Assembly (NCBI GenBank): GCA_036365515.1
Contig: CM070874.1
Coordinates: forward strand, 170,249,297 to 170,313,296
Direction of reading: 5' to 3'
DNA length: 64,000 bases
DNA from: Torymus aiolomorphi
Taxonomy: Eukaryota > Arthropoda > Insecta > Hymenoptera > Torymidae
Below, one piece after another: positions 23,490 through 33,749 of the stretch. The translations under genes and the position numbers were made by a program. The stretch's first letter is position 1, and each line of letters starts with the position of its first letter. The notes under the pieces were generated by a model that made no database searches, was not told the origin of the DNA, and was given only the letters and a program-made list of their open reading frames with translations.

Positions 23490-23815
23490 CGTCTGCCACT
23501 TTCCCGTCCCCCATTTCCTCGTCTGCCATTTGCCCGTTTGGACATTTCCTCGTCTGGGTTACTTCCTCGTCTAGACGCTTCACCGTCTGGGACACTTCTC
23601 CGTCCAGGACGTTTCCCCGTCTAGACACTTCCCCGTCCAGGACACTTCCCCGTCCTGGACGTTTCCCCGTCTAGACACTTCCCCGTCCAGGACACTTCTT
23701 CGTCCAGGGCACTTCCCCGTCTAGGACACTTCCCCGGCAAGGGCACCCCCCAAAAGGTACTACACTTCCCCATCCAAGACACTTTCCATCTGGGACGCAA
23801 CCCCGTCGAGGACAC
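23490..23815 (+). repeat. ~20-bp minisatellite, left terminus
   Basis: Repeated words ccgtctagacacttcc and ccgtccaggacacttcc, with cctcgtctgg variants near the outer end. Open readings through it on both strands are artefacts. Confidence 0.9.
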
Positions 23816-23816
23816 T

Positions 23817-23876
23817 AAGTGTGTGTATGTGTGTGTGTGTGTGAGGGGGGGGGGGGGGTGCGCGGCGCGCGCGTGT
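23817..23876. repeat. (GT)n and poly-G tract
   Basis: gtgtgtatgtgtgtgtg, then a run of eleven or more g, then gcgcgcgcgtgtgtg. Confidence 0.9.
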
Positions 23877-24032
23877 GTGACTCTAATCTATAACTCTTAT
23901 TTTCAGAAAAAACGATGTCCTGTAACGTCTGGCGGTCTTGTCGACCACCTTACGTAGATTCCTCTTTAGCATCGGCAAGGAAAAAATTTTTCCTTTTATT
24001 CTTTTTTGTTTTGAACCTTTGTCCGTAGAAAG

Positions 24033-24268
24033 TAACGGTCAGATTTTATGTAACACAGATGCAAGACACTGCATCTGGCTTAGTTCAACGAAAGAGGAAA
24101 AACACACGACACCCGAAAGTGAAAACTCTCTTCAGAGGCGAAAGCATTTCCGTCTATGTAAAAAAAAAGGGAAAGGTTTTACGACTTTACCCCGAAAGGC
24201 AGGCCACCCCGGCGCTGCACGTGCGCGCCTACGCGACGCCGAAAAGCCATAAAATTTGACCGTTACAA
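24033..24268. mobile_element. Small ~235-bp MITE
   Basis: Ends GTAACGGTCAGATTTTATG at 24,033 and CATAAAATTTGACCGTTAC at 24,267 are inverted repeats with one mismatch; the possible 3-bp flank duplication is AAA. Contains a short GC-rich part that leaves both strands open; no gene. Confidence 0.6.
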
Positions 24269-25012
24269 ATTCCTTCGACTTTACATATTGCATAATCTAT
24301 TTTTTATATTTTAAATTTTAGTTAATAAGTCATATTAATTTAAATTTTTCTGGTCACGCTGATCCAAATTTTACGAAAATAGACCTGATAGAAGTAAGAA
24401 AAATTAAATAAAAACACTTTATCGTGACCAAAATCTTTATACACTCTTTTATATATATAACGTATCGCAATGATATACACAAATTCAGTTATAAATAATA
24501 ATTATTTTGCAAGCGACTTACCAGAATAATTTAGTTTAAATAGAAAGAATATTTGTAAATTTATAATTTTACTTTTAAATTACTAAGACACTTTAAATTA
24601 TCTTTGAGAAGCATGTAATATGTGCAAACAATTCCTTTGTTTTAATTTATTTAGGCGTCAATAAGTAAACAATAACAACACACACAACATATACACACTC
24701 TGATTAAACACAAATATAAACTACATATTAACTTGTAAGAACATCAAAAAGAAAGAAAAACAACAACGGAAGTTATGTGAAGCGTGCGCAAATTAGAATA
24801 ATTAATTTAAGTTTAATTAGAAAATAAATTGTTTCTTATGTATATCTAAAATTATTAATGTACATTAAATATTAAGTATAAATTACAAAATAAGCAGGAA
24901 AATAGTACAACTAATGTCATCTCTGTAGAAAAACTGAAACTAAAACTGAGGGACGCTCTCTTCCCCCAACAGCCAATTAGCCGCGTCACAGGGCCTTAGG
25001 CCCACCCTAATT
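24269..25012. other. AT-rich interior
   Basis: No ORF or structure that I can support. Confidence 0.6.
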
Positions 25013-25509
25013 GTAACGCCCATATCGCTGTGGCCAGTCAACCTTCCCCAAAATAATTGTAAACTCCCTCGCAAGGAGTAACCCCGGAACTAGACCCGTT
25101 GAGGGAGCAAAGAGGAGAAAACCGAGTTTAGCTCTTCCCTCATTTCTCCGCCAACGTCAGTTCCTCACCACCACCGGAGTTGACCAGCCACCAGCACACC
25201 GAATTGTAAGGCAGAAAGAAATAAAACTTAAGTGTAAGTCTTCTCAAATTTCTTCACTTCTTTTCTTTCTTTTCTCAAATTTGTCCCTCATATTACCCAC
25301 TTCCGAAGAGCGATACCACCCTTCTGTACCGAATGGGCAGAGGTAGTGTGGGTTGTCTCCTCAAATATATATATACTCCTCCTTTAGGGAAATCATAAAA
25401 TTGTATAACGTTTGTTATGACTTAGCCATCCTTAGCTCTTGGTTTACTCCAGGCTAGAAAAGGCAAAGTTTAATAGTAAGTATTGACGGCCTTAACTGGA
25501 CGTCACAGT
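25013..25509 (+). repeat. Possible solo LTR
   Basis: Starts TGTAACGCCCATATCG and ends GGACGTCACA, so it has TG...CA ends over ~497 bp. AATAAA at about 25,219 is followed by T-rich sequence, as in an LTR R/U5 region. No partner LTR and no clear target duplication, so confidence is limited. Confidence 0.4.
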
Positions 25510-26760
25510 CCATACGTAAATTTAATAATATAATATTTTCTTTTATATTATTCGATAATTGTATTTAATTTTTTTCCCCGCTTTTTTTGAATCGTTTTAT
25601 ATTTTTACAAGTAATAAAGTGTACCACTTGCTATCAATCCAATAAATCCACGATTTACTAGCACGGCGCGACATCAATTTGTTTTAGAAAAATCAGTCAA
25701 ATTTTTACAGTTCAAATTTTTATTGTAAGTAATTTACATGGTTATGATGTAAAATACTATAAAAAAGTCCAAAAGTTTCTTAACATTATTTTAACAGTAG
25801 TTTCAAGGATAATTTCAAATGCAATCGATGAAATGGCTTCAAAATTGGCAAAAAAATTGTATTTTTTGTGTAACATATGTTCATATATATTATAGTCTAT
25901 ATTTTATTTAAAGGGAAAAAATTTTTTTCTCAATTCTAATTTAGAAAGCGAAAAATACTTTCATACTTCTGTTTAGAAAAGAAAAATATATTTCACATTT
26001 CCGTATAAATAATAACTATCAGAGATAATGTGATACCAATAAAAAAAAGCTTTCTCTTTGAGAAAGAAATATTGAAATAATACTATAACAGTATTACTTA
26101 AATATACATTTACATTCGTATATATGTTCATACATGCTTCAATATTAGTAGAAATATATACATTTTTTTATAAGGAAGAATATTTTCAGATTTCAATAAT
26201 TTTATGCAAATATAATTGAGATTAAAAGAATTAAATATCTTCTGAATTCTGTATATAAAAATGCATTTAAAAATAAATTACTGTGTATGACATTACAATT
26301 ACTACTTTTATTTGCATTTATATAGACTAGCTTTATATTTCTTTACACTTAATAAAATTTTCCCTTTCTATCCGAATATTCTCAATCTCAGATAAAAGAA
26401 AAAATAGCACTCAAAATATCTAAAAAAGTAATATTATTTAAAATATATTACACATGATAATATTGAAAAGTAACATCTCACTCGATAATTGATTCTTTTT
26501 TTGTATAAATCCTTTTCTCTATCTTTGTAATGCTTTCCAGATTAAATTAATAATTTCAAATAATTTATAAGAAACTTGTATATATAATTTGTAAATTTGA
26601 AATCGAACAATGTGTCATTTTGATAATAATTCAAGATTGTATCGGGAAAAATAAATAGTAATAACTGTAAATGACGGCAAAATGGTCGAACTGTAATGGA
26701 AAAACTGTCCTATAATGATGTACAGTCTTTCAAATTTCTTGTGTTCATATTTTCCATATA
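25510..26760. other. AT-rich stretch without genes
   Basis: Over 1.2 kb of AT-rich sequence with no ORF over 60 codons, no tandem structure and no RNA gene that I can see. Confidence 0.6.
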
Positions 26761-27062
26761 TTGGTACCTATTAAACAAAATCTGTATACAAGTCACTAAA
26801 GAAATAATATCCCTCTAAGTGCCGAAACTCTAGCGGGGGTGCCGTAAACCCTGATATATGAGAAAGGCTCCATAGCGCTATGCAGCCCGTACTTTATTCT
26901 CCTTTTCTAAAAAAGTATTATTTCTACAAAACATTTTTTCCCTATATTAGTACCTATTATACAACGTTTGTATACAAGTGACTAAAGAAATAATATTCCT
27001 CTAAGTGGGGGTGCCGTAAACCTAATATACGAGAAAGGCTCCATAGCGCTATGAAGCCCGGG
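26761..27062 (+). repeat. ~185-bp tandem duplication
   Basis: The block with gtatacaagt, ctaaagaaataatat, gggggtgccgtaaac and ctccatagcgctatg occurs at 26,761-26,890 and again at 26,943-27,062 with a small deletion. The words resemble the aataggggtttat/agcccgg region of the foldback at 10.7 kb. Confidence 0.6.
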
Positions 27063-27299
27063 TTCCATGATTCAGAGAAGGCTTCATAAACCGATTCTAA
27101 AGACAATTTGTGTGTTATTAAGAAATGAAGGGAATCGATCGCTAACGAACAAACTTGTTATGAGTTTGTCGTAAATGCCTATTTCCAAATTGATAAAAGT
27201 GGGTATTCGATTCTCTCCATTTATTAATAATTATTAAACTACGAATGTTCATTATCTTATTTTTATAATTTGTGTGTGTGAACACACACACAGACACAC

Positions 27300-27530
27300 A
27301 CAGTGTCCTCGACGGTGTTGCGTCCCAGATGGAAAGTGCCTTGGATGGGGAAATGTAGTCCTGGACGGGGAAGTATACAGGACGAGGAAGTGTCCAGGAC
27401 GGGGAAGTGTCCTGGACGGGGAAGTGTCTAGACGGGGAAACGTCCTGGACGGAGAAGTGTCCCAGACGGTGAAGCGTCTAGACGAGGAAGTGACCCAGAC
27501 GAGGAAATGTCCAGACGGGCATATGGCAGA
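27300..27530 (-). repeat. ~20-bp minisatellite, right terminus
   Basis: Reverse complement of the array at 23,490-23,815, e.g. ggacggggaagtgtcc repeated. Confidence 0.9.
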
Positions 27531-28340
27531 CCGGTTATGTTCTTAACCAACAAAACTTGCGCATCTAAATTCAGTAATACATAATGTGTAAAAGAGAATG
27601 GAAAAGTAAAGTGAATTTACTCTAATTAAGAGTATAGGGTAACCAATTATAATTCATATTATCATAACCTACCTACATTGAGGTTAGAATTTTTTTCTAG
27701 TTCATTTCGTTTTTTAAACATTATTTATTGGTATGCCAATACCTTTTAGCACACTTGAGCATTATAAACCATGAAATATGTGAAGATAACTGTACTCATT
27801 CATCATTAGCGCATCACTGATACTTTAGGTTATGTTTTTAATCAATATAAATTGTGTTTTATGATTCAATTGTCCATAATCTATGAAAAATCACTTAAAT
27901 CATTAACTTTATAAGGAGAAATCAGTGATTCTTGGTTAGCTGACTGAATGTAAATCAGGATCTGTTATTCAGGTTGTGTTCTTAACCAACAAAAATTGCG
28001 CATCTAAATTCAGTAATACATAATGTCTAAAAAAGAATGGAAACGTAAAGTAAATTTACTCTAATTAAGAGTATGGGGTAAGCAATTATAATTCACATTA
28101 TCATATTGTTAAAAATATTACTTATGTCGACTGCAATTTACTATCAACTGACAAGAATTTTTCCATCGGTCTTACAGTCTTACAAATTAAGTTAAAATAA
28201 TTAATATTTATGGCAGTCAGATTGCCCTTGTTTATAATCATCCCCGCAGAATCTGAAATAAAAACTTAATTAAAACCTGGAAAAAAAACCTGGAAAAAAA
28301 AACTTTGTTAGCAAAGGACGACCTGACTGCCCACCACCAC

Positions 28341-28382
28341 GACATTGTCCAACGTTTCGAGCCCGCTCCGGCTCCTCCTCAG
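28341..28382 (-). ncRNA. Hammerhead-like core in Penelope terminal sequence, left
   Basis: On the minus strand: CTGAGGA, then stem II GAGCC/GGCTC with loop GGAGCG, then GAAA, then stem III ACGTT/AAUGU with loop GGAC, then C at the cleavage position. This is the order of a type I hammerhead, and hammerheads are known in Penelope-like elements. I do not find a good stem I, so activity is uncertain. Confidence 0.45.
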
Positions 28383-28490
28383 GGACTGAAATGAAACCCG
28401 CGATACACCTCCTTATATACCCCCATACTCCCTTCTTTTCTCTTACCCCCACCACCATCCACATTCCCCTCTCCAACTTTCCATTCTCAC

Positions 28491-29741
28491 TTAAATTAAT
28501 AAAGAATGATAAATGTTATCTAATTTACTTGACTCTATCATTAAATTTACATTATTCCGATTTCTTAGAATGTGAATACTTTCAAGGCTTTCCCTCTTAT
28601 ATTTATTCTTAATCCCCTGTTCCAAAATATCCACACTCCCAAAATCGAAAGAATGCAAACTATTTAAACAATGTTCTTTCAAACCCGATATACAACTTGA
28701 GCTGCGTAAACTATATTGATGTTCATATCGCCGGTGTCTGTGAAAAAAAAATTTGTGCTCAAACGCTATGAAAAAAAACACGGAATCCTAAAAGGCTATG
28801 AAAAAAAAAATTTTTTATGTAACGCCGTAAAAACAAACACATGCACATAAAACACCGTGAAGAAGAACACCCGTGCGTAAGACGCCGTGAAAAAAAACAC
28901 ACGTGCGTAAGACGCCGTGAAGAAAATCACCCGTGCGTAAGACATAGCGTTAATCTACATAGTATTTTTTTTCATAGCATTGCTACGGTATGTGTTTTTT
29001 TTCACGGCATCTCGAGAGCAAGGGTTTTCTTTTACAGCGTTAGTCCATACAATACTTTTTTTCATGGTGTTCTCATCAAACTGCTTTTTTTTCACGACAC
29101 TTAAAGAGAGGGTTTTTTTTCACACCAGTTTTGGGCGTGTTTTTTTTTCACAGACACCGGCGATATATTCTCTTTTTCAAATATCTACCCGTTTGACCAA
29201 TATAACAACCATTACAATCCCTACATTTAATTTTATAAACTACTCCATATTTTAAACATGTATCATCCTTGTCTTTACAATTACTAAATAACCTTTCTAA
29301 ATTATTATCGTTTCTAAAGAAAACTTGAATATTATGTTTACTAAAAACTTTTCTAATCCTTTCCAACAAACCTCTAACATATGGTAAACTAAAATATGCG
29401 TTCTTTCCATTTCTATTCCTTGTTTGATTATCTACCCGCTGCTTCAATCCACCATTATAAATTTCCCACACTCTCTCATCAATCATTTTATCAATAAATT
29501 TTACCGGATAACTATTCTTAATAAATTTTTCTCTAACTAAATTTAAATTCTCTTTCCTAAAATCTTTATGTGACAATTTAATCGCTCTGACAATGACACC
29601 TTTGATCGCACCTGTTTTGTTTCCGAATTGGTGGTGAGAATTAAAATTTAAAAATCTACCTGACCATGTAGGTTTTCTATACCAATCTAATTTCACTCTA
29701 TTATTATTAACTCTAATGACTCTAATATCTAAAAAACTAAA
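28491..29741 (-). pseudogene. Penelope-like RT tail and GIY-YIG endonuclease, copy A
   Basis: The frame runs on the minus strand from the junction at ~29,741. It reads FLDIRVIRVNNNRV and WYRKPTWSGRFLNFNSHH, the RT-end signature of Penelope-like elements. A basic helical region and SLPYVRGL follow, then GVVYKIKCRDCNGCYIGQTG, which holds the GIY-YIG catalytic motif and its CxxC cysteines. At 29,162 the frame is interrupted by a 434-bp insertion and resumes at 28,728 with YEHQYSLRSSS through to the stop at 28,491. The RT palm is absent (5' truncation). Without the insertion the frame would be continuous, so the copy was probably young when hit. Confidence 0.85.
28729..29162. mobile_element. 434-bp foldback/MITE inside Penelope copy A
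   Basis: Ends CGCCGGTGTCTGTGAAAAAA at 28,729 and its complement at 29,162 are perfect inverted repeats, flanked by ATAT on both sides (or TA, if the ends are read as TCGCCGG). The uninterrupted copy B gives the empty site. The body consists of variants of gccgtgaaaaaaaacac in the left half and gtgttttttttcacggc in the right half, so it is an imperfect palindrome of short repeats. No ORF of merit. Confidence 0.75.
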
Positions 29742-30401
29742 TTGATTATTAAATTGTCACATGAAGATTTTAGGAAAAAGAATTTAAATTTAGTTAGAGA
29801 AACATTTATTAAGAATAGTTATCCGGTAAAATTTATTGATACAATGATTGATGAGAGAGTGTGGGAAATTTATAATGGTGGATTGAAGCAGCGGGTAGAT
29901 AATCAAACAAGGAATAGAAATGGAAAGAACGCATATTTTAGTTTACCATATGTTAGAGGTTTGTCGGAAAGGATTAGAAGGGTTTTTAGTAAACATAATA
30001 TTCAAGTTTTCTTTAGAAACGATAATAATTTAGAAAGGTTATTTAGTAATTGTAAAGACAAAGATGATAAATGTTTAAAATCGGGAGTAGTTTATAAAAT
30101 TAATTGTAGGGATTGTAATGGTTGTTATATTGGTCAAACGGGTAGGTATTTGAAAAAGAGAATATATGAACATCAATATAGTTTACTCAGCTCAAGTTGT
30201 ACATCAGGTTTGGAAAAACATTGTTTAAATAATTTGCATTCTTTCGATTTTGGGAGTGTAGATATTTTGGAACAGGGGATTAAGAATAAATATAAGAGGG
30301 AAAGCCTTGAAAGTATTCACATTCTAAGAAATCGGAATAATGTAAATTTAATGATAGAGTCAAGTAAATTAGATAACATTTATCATTCTTTATTAATTTA
30401 A
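29742..30401 (+). CDS. Penelope-like RT tail and GIY-YIG endonuclease, copy B
   Basis: Open for 219 codons; the first codons are set by the truncation junction, not a natural start. It is very similar to copy A, with SLPYVRGLSERIRRVFS, then GVVYKINCRDCNGCYIGQTG (GIY-YIG motif with cysteines), KKRIYEHQYS, and the C-terminal LESIHILRNRNNVN. It lacks the RT palm and fingers. In intact family members the GIY-YIG domain nicks the target for target-primed reverse transcription, and the CxxC cluster supports site choice. Too truncated to be autonomous. The stop at 30,401 is followed by the element's 3' terminal sequence, interrupted at 30,447. Confidence 0.85.
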   Translation: MIIKLSHEDFRKKNLNLVRETFIKNSYPVKFIDTMIDERVWEIYNGGLKQRVDNQTRNRNGKNAYFSLPYVRGLSERIRRVFSKHNIQVFFRNDNNLERLFSNCKDKDDKCLKSGVVYKINCRDCNGCYIGQTGRYLKKRIYEHQYSLLSSSCTSGLEKHCLNNLHSFDFGSVDILEQGIKNKYKRESLESIHILRNRNNVNLMIESSKLDNIYHSLLI

Positions 30402-30619
30402 GTGAGAATGGAAAGTTGGAGAGGGGAATGTGGATGGTGGTGGGGGTGAGGGTGATGCAGGTGTGTTGTCTCTGACTGAGAGCAAACGGCGCACGGAGGG
30501 AGGCAAAAGCCAGCCGTGAGCTGTCTGCACCAAAGGGCTGTCTGAGCGCAGGGGGGCGCTCGAGAGTGCAGGGCTCTGCTCTAATTGGAGCAGGAGTGCA
30601 GTTAAGTCGTTTGCTTGCA

Positions 30620-30960
30620 CGGCTCCCTTGGAGCGCGGAGGGAGCTCCCAGGCAACGTGTGCGTGAGAATGGTGATTGGCGGAGCAAAGCTCGACGCTAA
30701 TCGAAACAGAAGGCTAGCAGTTTACGCTCTTAACGACTGATTCCTAAGAGCGCTGGAAGCACTCGGGTGAGAGACGACTGGCGGAGCAAAGGCTCTACGC
30801 CAATCGTAGCAGGAGGTGAGCAGTTATTGCTCGCAGCGTACGGCTCCCTTAGAGCGCTGGAAGCGCCCCTATGAGAGACGACTGGCGGAGCAAAGACTCT
30901 ACGCCAATCGTAGCAGGAGCCGAGCAGTTTATGCTCGCTGCGAACTGCTTCCGACTGAAT
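30620..30960. repeat. ~107-bp tandem repeat, about three units
   Basis: Each unit contains tggcggagcaaag, ctctacgccaatcgtagcag and cccttagagcgctggaagc (starts near 30,670, 30,777 and 30,885). Frames are open on both strands because of GC content; no protein is claimed. Confidence 0.7.
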
Positions 30961-31252
30961 ACGCAGAGCAGTAAATGCCCGCAGAGGCTGTATCCCTCGT
31001 TGCCGGTCGCTGGGACCGTTCTCCACTCGGTGAGGTTTCTACGTTGCGTGGAGGGCGGACACTGCTCGGACCCCTCCACGTCGACTCTAGTGCGAGTCTG
31101 GACGAGAGAAAGCCCGCCCAACATAGTGAGGGCCACACCACCCAGTTGTAAGGGAGGAAGTTCCGAAGAGTCTTTTTGCTTGGGGAATTTGTCGGGGTTA
31201 GTCCCCTGAAGGACCAACCCACTAAAAAAATGCCTGGGGCCGAAAAGGCGCC

Positions 31253-31981
31253 CTAGCGTTGGACCGTTAGGTCCAGAGCGTCTTCCCTGGCGCTCAGAGC
31301 CGGAACGACTACTTCTACCGAAGTGATCCTCGGTTTCTTCCGCAGACCTCCGGGCTTGAGCGGAGCGGTGGGCGCTCGCTTGGTTGGGGAGCGCAAAAGC
31401 GCTGCTCTCGGTGGTGGCCTCTGGGCCTGCCCGGCCTTAATGCTCTTCACCACTATTTGCAGTGGAGGTCGCGCTAGTGGTGTTGGTTCCGCCTCTAAGA
31501 AGCGGTACGTGGAGGAGACTGCTCCCGGTTTGGGAGGAAGACGAGCTGAGGCAGCACACTTCCTAGTGCGTACGGTCGAGTCCGGCTGTTCGGCGGTGGA
31601 GACAACCCCAGAGGCGCAGAGCTCCGTTTGCGCAGAGGCGCTCGCAGACTGCGAGGGCGGAGGCTGGCTGACAGACCCGCCCGGAGGCGTCTCGTGGTCT
31701 GTCTGCGTGGCGGAGTCCACTCTCCGTAGAGGTCCGAGGAAGCGCACAACTGACCCGCCCGAATGCGTCTCGTGGTCAGTTTGCGTGGTGGAGTCCACCC
31801 GCCGTGGAGGGTCGTGAGAGCGCTCAGCAGACCCGCCCGAAGGCGTCTCGTGGTCAGTTTGCGTCCCGCCATCCACCCGACGCGTTCGTTGGAGACGCTC
31901 GAGCGTGCGCTCACGATTGGTCTGAGCCAGCAGAAACCGGGTCACCTGCAGCTCTGTTAAGAGAGATGCTCGAGAGCGCAT
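31253..31981 (-). CDS. ORF with repeated TQTDHE motifs, unknown function
   Basis: ATG at 31,981, 243 codons to a stop at 31,253. The N-terminus is helical and basic (MRSRASLLTELQVTRFLLAQ). Residues ~33-115 hold three copies of a ~30-residue unit centred on TQTDHETPSGGS, TQTDHETHSGGS and TQTDHETPPGGS, plus a weaker SAQTEL. The TQT core resembles the anchor recognised by dynein light chain LC8, where tandem copies are typical, and SGG/PPG linkers would keep it unstructured. The rest is Pro/Arg-rich (PLKPGGLRKKPR near residue 215). It may be the gag-position protein of the surrounding element. No family recognised. GC-rich composition keeps other frames open too, so reality of the gene is moderate. 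Confidence 0.45.
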   Translation of the reverse strand: MRSRASLLTELQVTRFLLAQTNRERTLERLQRTRRVDGGTQTDHETPSGGSAERSHDPPRRVDSTTQTDHETHSGGSVVRFLGPLRRVDSATQTDHETPPGGSVSQPPPSQSASASAQTELCASGVVSTAEQPDSTVRTRKCAASARLPPKPGAVSSTYRFLEAEPTPLARPPLQIVVKSIKAGQAQRPPPRAALLRSPTKRAPTAPLKPGGLRKKPRITSVEVVVPALSAREDALDLTVQR

Positions 31982-32520
31982 GGACCGAGGATTTAGGAGA
32001 GGAGAGGTGGATAAGGTGAGGAAGGGGACCAATAAATTGGTCCCGCCCAAAAACGAGGCACGGGTAAAAAGACCTTGCACCTCGCAAAAGTAATCAAAGA
32101 AAACACAAGTTTTATTTGACACAAAAATGGACTTTATTTCAAACCACGATAAACTTAGCGCAATGCTCTGACCATCCGCGTTCGCGATGTTCGGTAGAAA
32201 AAAGCCGTCGAGGCCCCGGCCGTGCGCGCTTATATCTCCGCGGCCGGCCGGCCGGACTGACTGTGGGAGTCGCGCGGAGAGGGGTTGCGCCGCCTAGCGG
32301 CAGCGCGCGAACTAGACTCTCGCCGGCGCCGCGCGTAAGGCGGGAAATTCAAATTTGAATCTGGCGCGCACTCATATTGTTCTACCAGAATTGCGCGGAG
32401 AGTCTTTACAATAATATATTAATTAATAATTAACATTGTTTATGTATATATCAGGGGTAAGAGAAAAGAAGGGGGTATGGGGGTATATAAGGCGGTGTAT
32501 CGCGGGTTTCATTTCAGTCC

Positions 32521-32562
32521 CTGAGGAGGAGCCGGAGCGGGTTCGAAACGTTGGACAATGTG
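32521..32562 (+). ncRNA. Hammerhead-like core in Penelope terminal sequence, right
   Basis: CTGAGGA, stem II region GGAGCC...GGTTC (weaker by one substitution), GAAA, and stem III ACGTT/AATGT with loop GGAC. The cleavage-site base is G instead of C, so this copy should be inactive even if the family is a ribozyme. Confidence 0.35.
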
Positions 32563-33010
32563 GTGGTGGTGGGCAGTCAGATCGTCCTTTGCTAACAAAG
32601 TTTTTTTTTTCCAGGCTTTTTTTCCAGGTTTTAATTAAGTTTTTATTTCAGATTCTGCGGGGGTGATTATAAACAAGGGCAATCTGACTGCCATAAATAT
32701 TAATTATTTTAATTTAATTTGTAAGACTGTAAGACCGATGGAAAAATTCTTATCAGTTGATATTATCATATTACCTACCTACATTGAGGTTAGAAGTTTT
32801 TTTTGGTCAGTTCATATTTTAAACATTATTTATTGGTATGCCAATGCCTCTTAGCACACTTGAGCATTATAAACCATTAAATATGTGAAGATAACTACTC
32901 ATTCATCATTAGCGCATCACTGATACTTTAGGTTATGTTTTTAATCAATATAAATTGTGTTTTATGATTCAATTGTCTATAATCTATGAAAAATCACTTA
33001 AATCATTTAC

Positions 33011-33736
33011 TGTTAAGTCTTGAGTGTCGAGGAATCTACTCTTATATTTGACTGTTAAATATATTTTGGCTTATTTACCTTTTTCCTGTTGAGGGTTTAG
33101 AAATAAATACACTGCTGCAGTTTCAATCAATTTCACTTCTAATTATTTAACAATTAAATAAATGAACTTTTACACTGAATTGATACAAAATCGCTAGTGC
33201 TTTACAACTAATTATATTTGATTTGTTCGATTGGTGGATAAATAGATGCGTAATATGCGCGATTAATTAATACCGATATGTTATTGAAATTATTGATATA
33301 AGAAATTCTCTTCGTAATTAAATGTAGGGTATTTGACCCGTATAAAATATCCGCTACTCCTTTTGTCGACTGGAGTTGTACGGAGTTCGCGATCTGTTCA
33401 CAATGACTAATTTGTGTAGTGAGAGTCGCCGTATTTATTAAGCGGTTAAATTAGGTTGAATATGATTTTGATGCTGACTCAAAATCATCTTTTTAAACAA
33501 ATTTAGTACACATTTGACAAAAATCGTTCGGTTTCGAAGTTGAGAAATGCTGAGTCTACATAAAAGTTTCGACGAGCGTACACCTTCGTGAAGTAGGTGT
33601 CTCGCTACGTCACGCTGTTGCGTAGCCGAAGTGCTGCATTTGTCAAATTCGCAATTACATCAGTTTGTGGGTCAGAAAATTACTGATGAGAAATATGCAT
33701 GTAAATTGATTTTAGAAATACGTTACGGACGTAACA
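33011..33736 (-). repeat. 3' LTR of the gag-only element
   Basis: Plus-strand text starts TGTTAAGTCTTGAGTGTCG and ends ACGTTACGGACGTAACA. Partner at 38,863-39,597. Confidence 0.9.
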
Positions 33737-33747
33737 CCTCCCCCCTT
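33737..33747 (-). other. Polypurine tract
   Basis: AAGGGGGGAGG on the minus strand directly abuts the LTR. A second copy with an adjoining LTR-end-like GTAACA is at 33,967-33,983, so the tract and junction are duplicated. Confidence 0.75.
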
Positions 33748-33749
33748 AG

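Larger units (their letters stand above)
23472..27534. mobile_element. 4.1-kb element with 8-bp duplication and minisatellite ends
   Basis: Inserted in the satellite with TTATGTTC on both sides (23,464-23,471 and 27,535-27,542). Both ends consist of ~20-bp GC-rich tandem repeats in opposite orientation (23,490-23,815 and 27,300-27,530), so the termini are themselves inverted minisatellites. The interior is mostly AT-rich and has no transposase. An 8-bp duplication suits hAT, P, Merlin or Zisupton-type elements. The arrays of subterminal repeats make me favour a KDZ/Zisupton-like origin, but only as a guess. Confidence 0.65.
30447..32453 (-). mobile_element. 2.0-kb TG...CA insertion with LTR-like 5' region
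   Basis: Interrupts Penelope copy B inside a G tract. The empty site is known from copy A. The insert starts TGAGGGTG, ends TATATCA and is flanked by GGGG. Read on the minus strand, its first ~400 bp look like an LTR or promoter: GC-rich, gatataag TATA-like, then aataaa twice. A protein-coding stretch and GC-rich tandem repeats follow. No second LTR can be seen, so class and completeness are unknown. Confidence 0.55.
28108..32761. mobile_element. Penelope-like retroelement, inverted dimer
   Basis: Two 5'-truncated copies meet head to head near 29,741, each with its 3' part outward. The whole unit is flanked by the 11-bp duplication ATTATCATATT (28,097-28,107 and 32,762-32,772) in satellite DNA, so it was inserted as one event. 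Each outer end carries the same ~350-bp terminal sequence with a hammerhead-like motif. The encoded C-terminal part has the RT tail and GIY-YIG domain typical of Penelope-like elements. The left copy is broken at 28,729 by a 434-bp element and the right copy at 30,447 by a 2.0-kb insertion. The right end is about 35 bp shorter than the left. Confidence 0.85.

Noticed and set aside
24059..24259. 66-codon basic ORF
   Set aside because: Lies within a 235-bp MITE; GC patch opens both frames.
30393..31222. Several 75-122-codon ORFs on both strands
   Set aside because: GC-rich tandem repeats keep all frames open; no motif or conservation between units.
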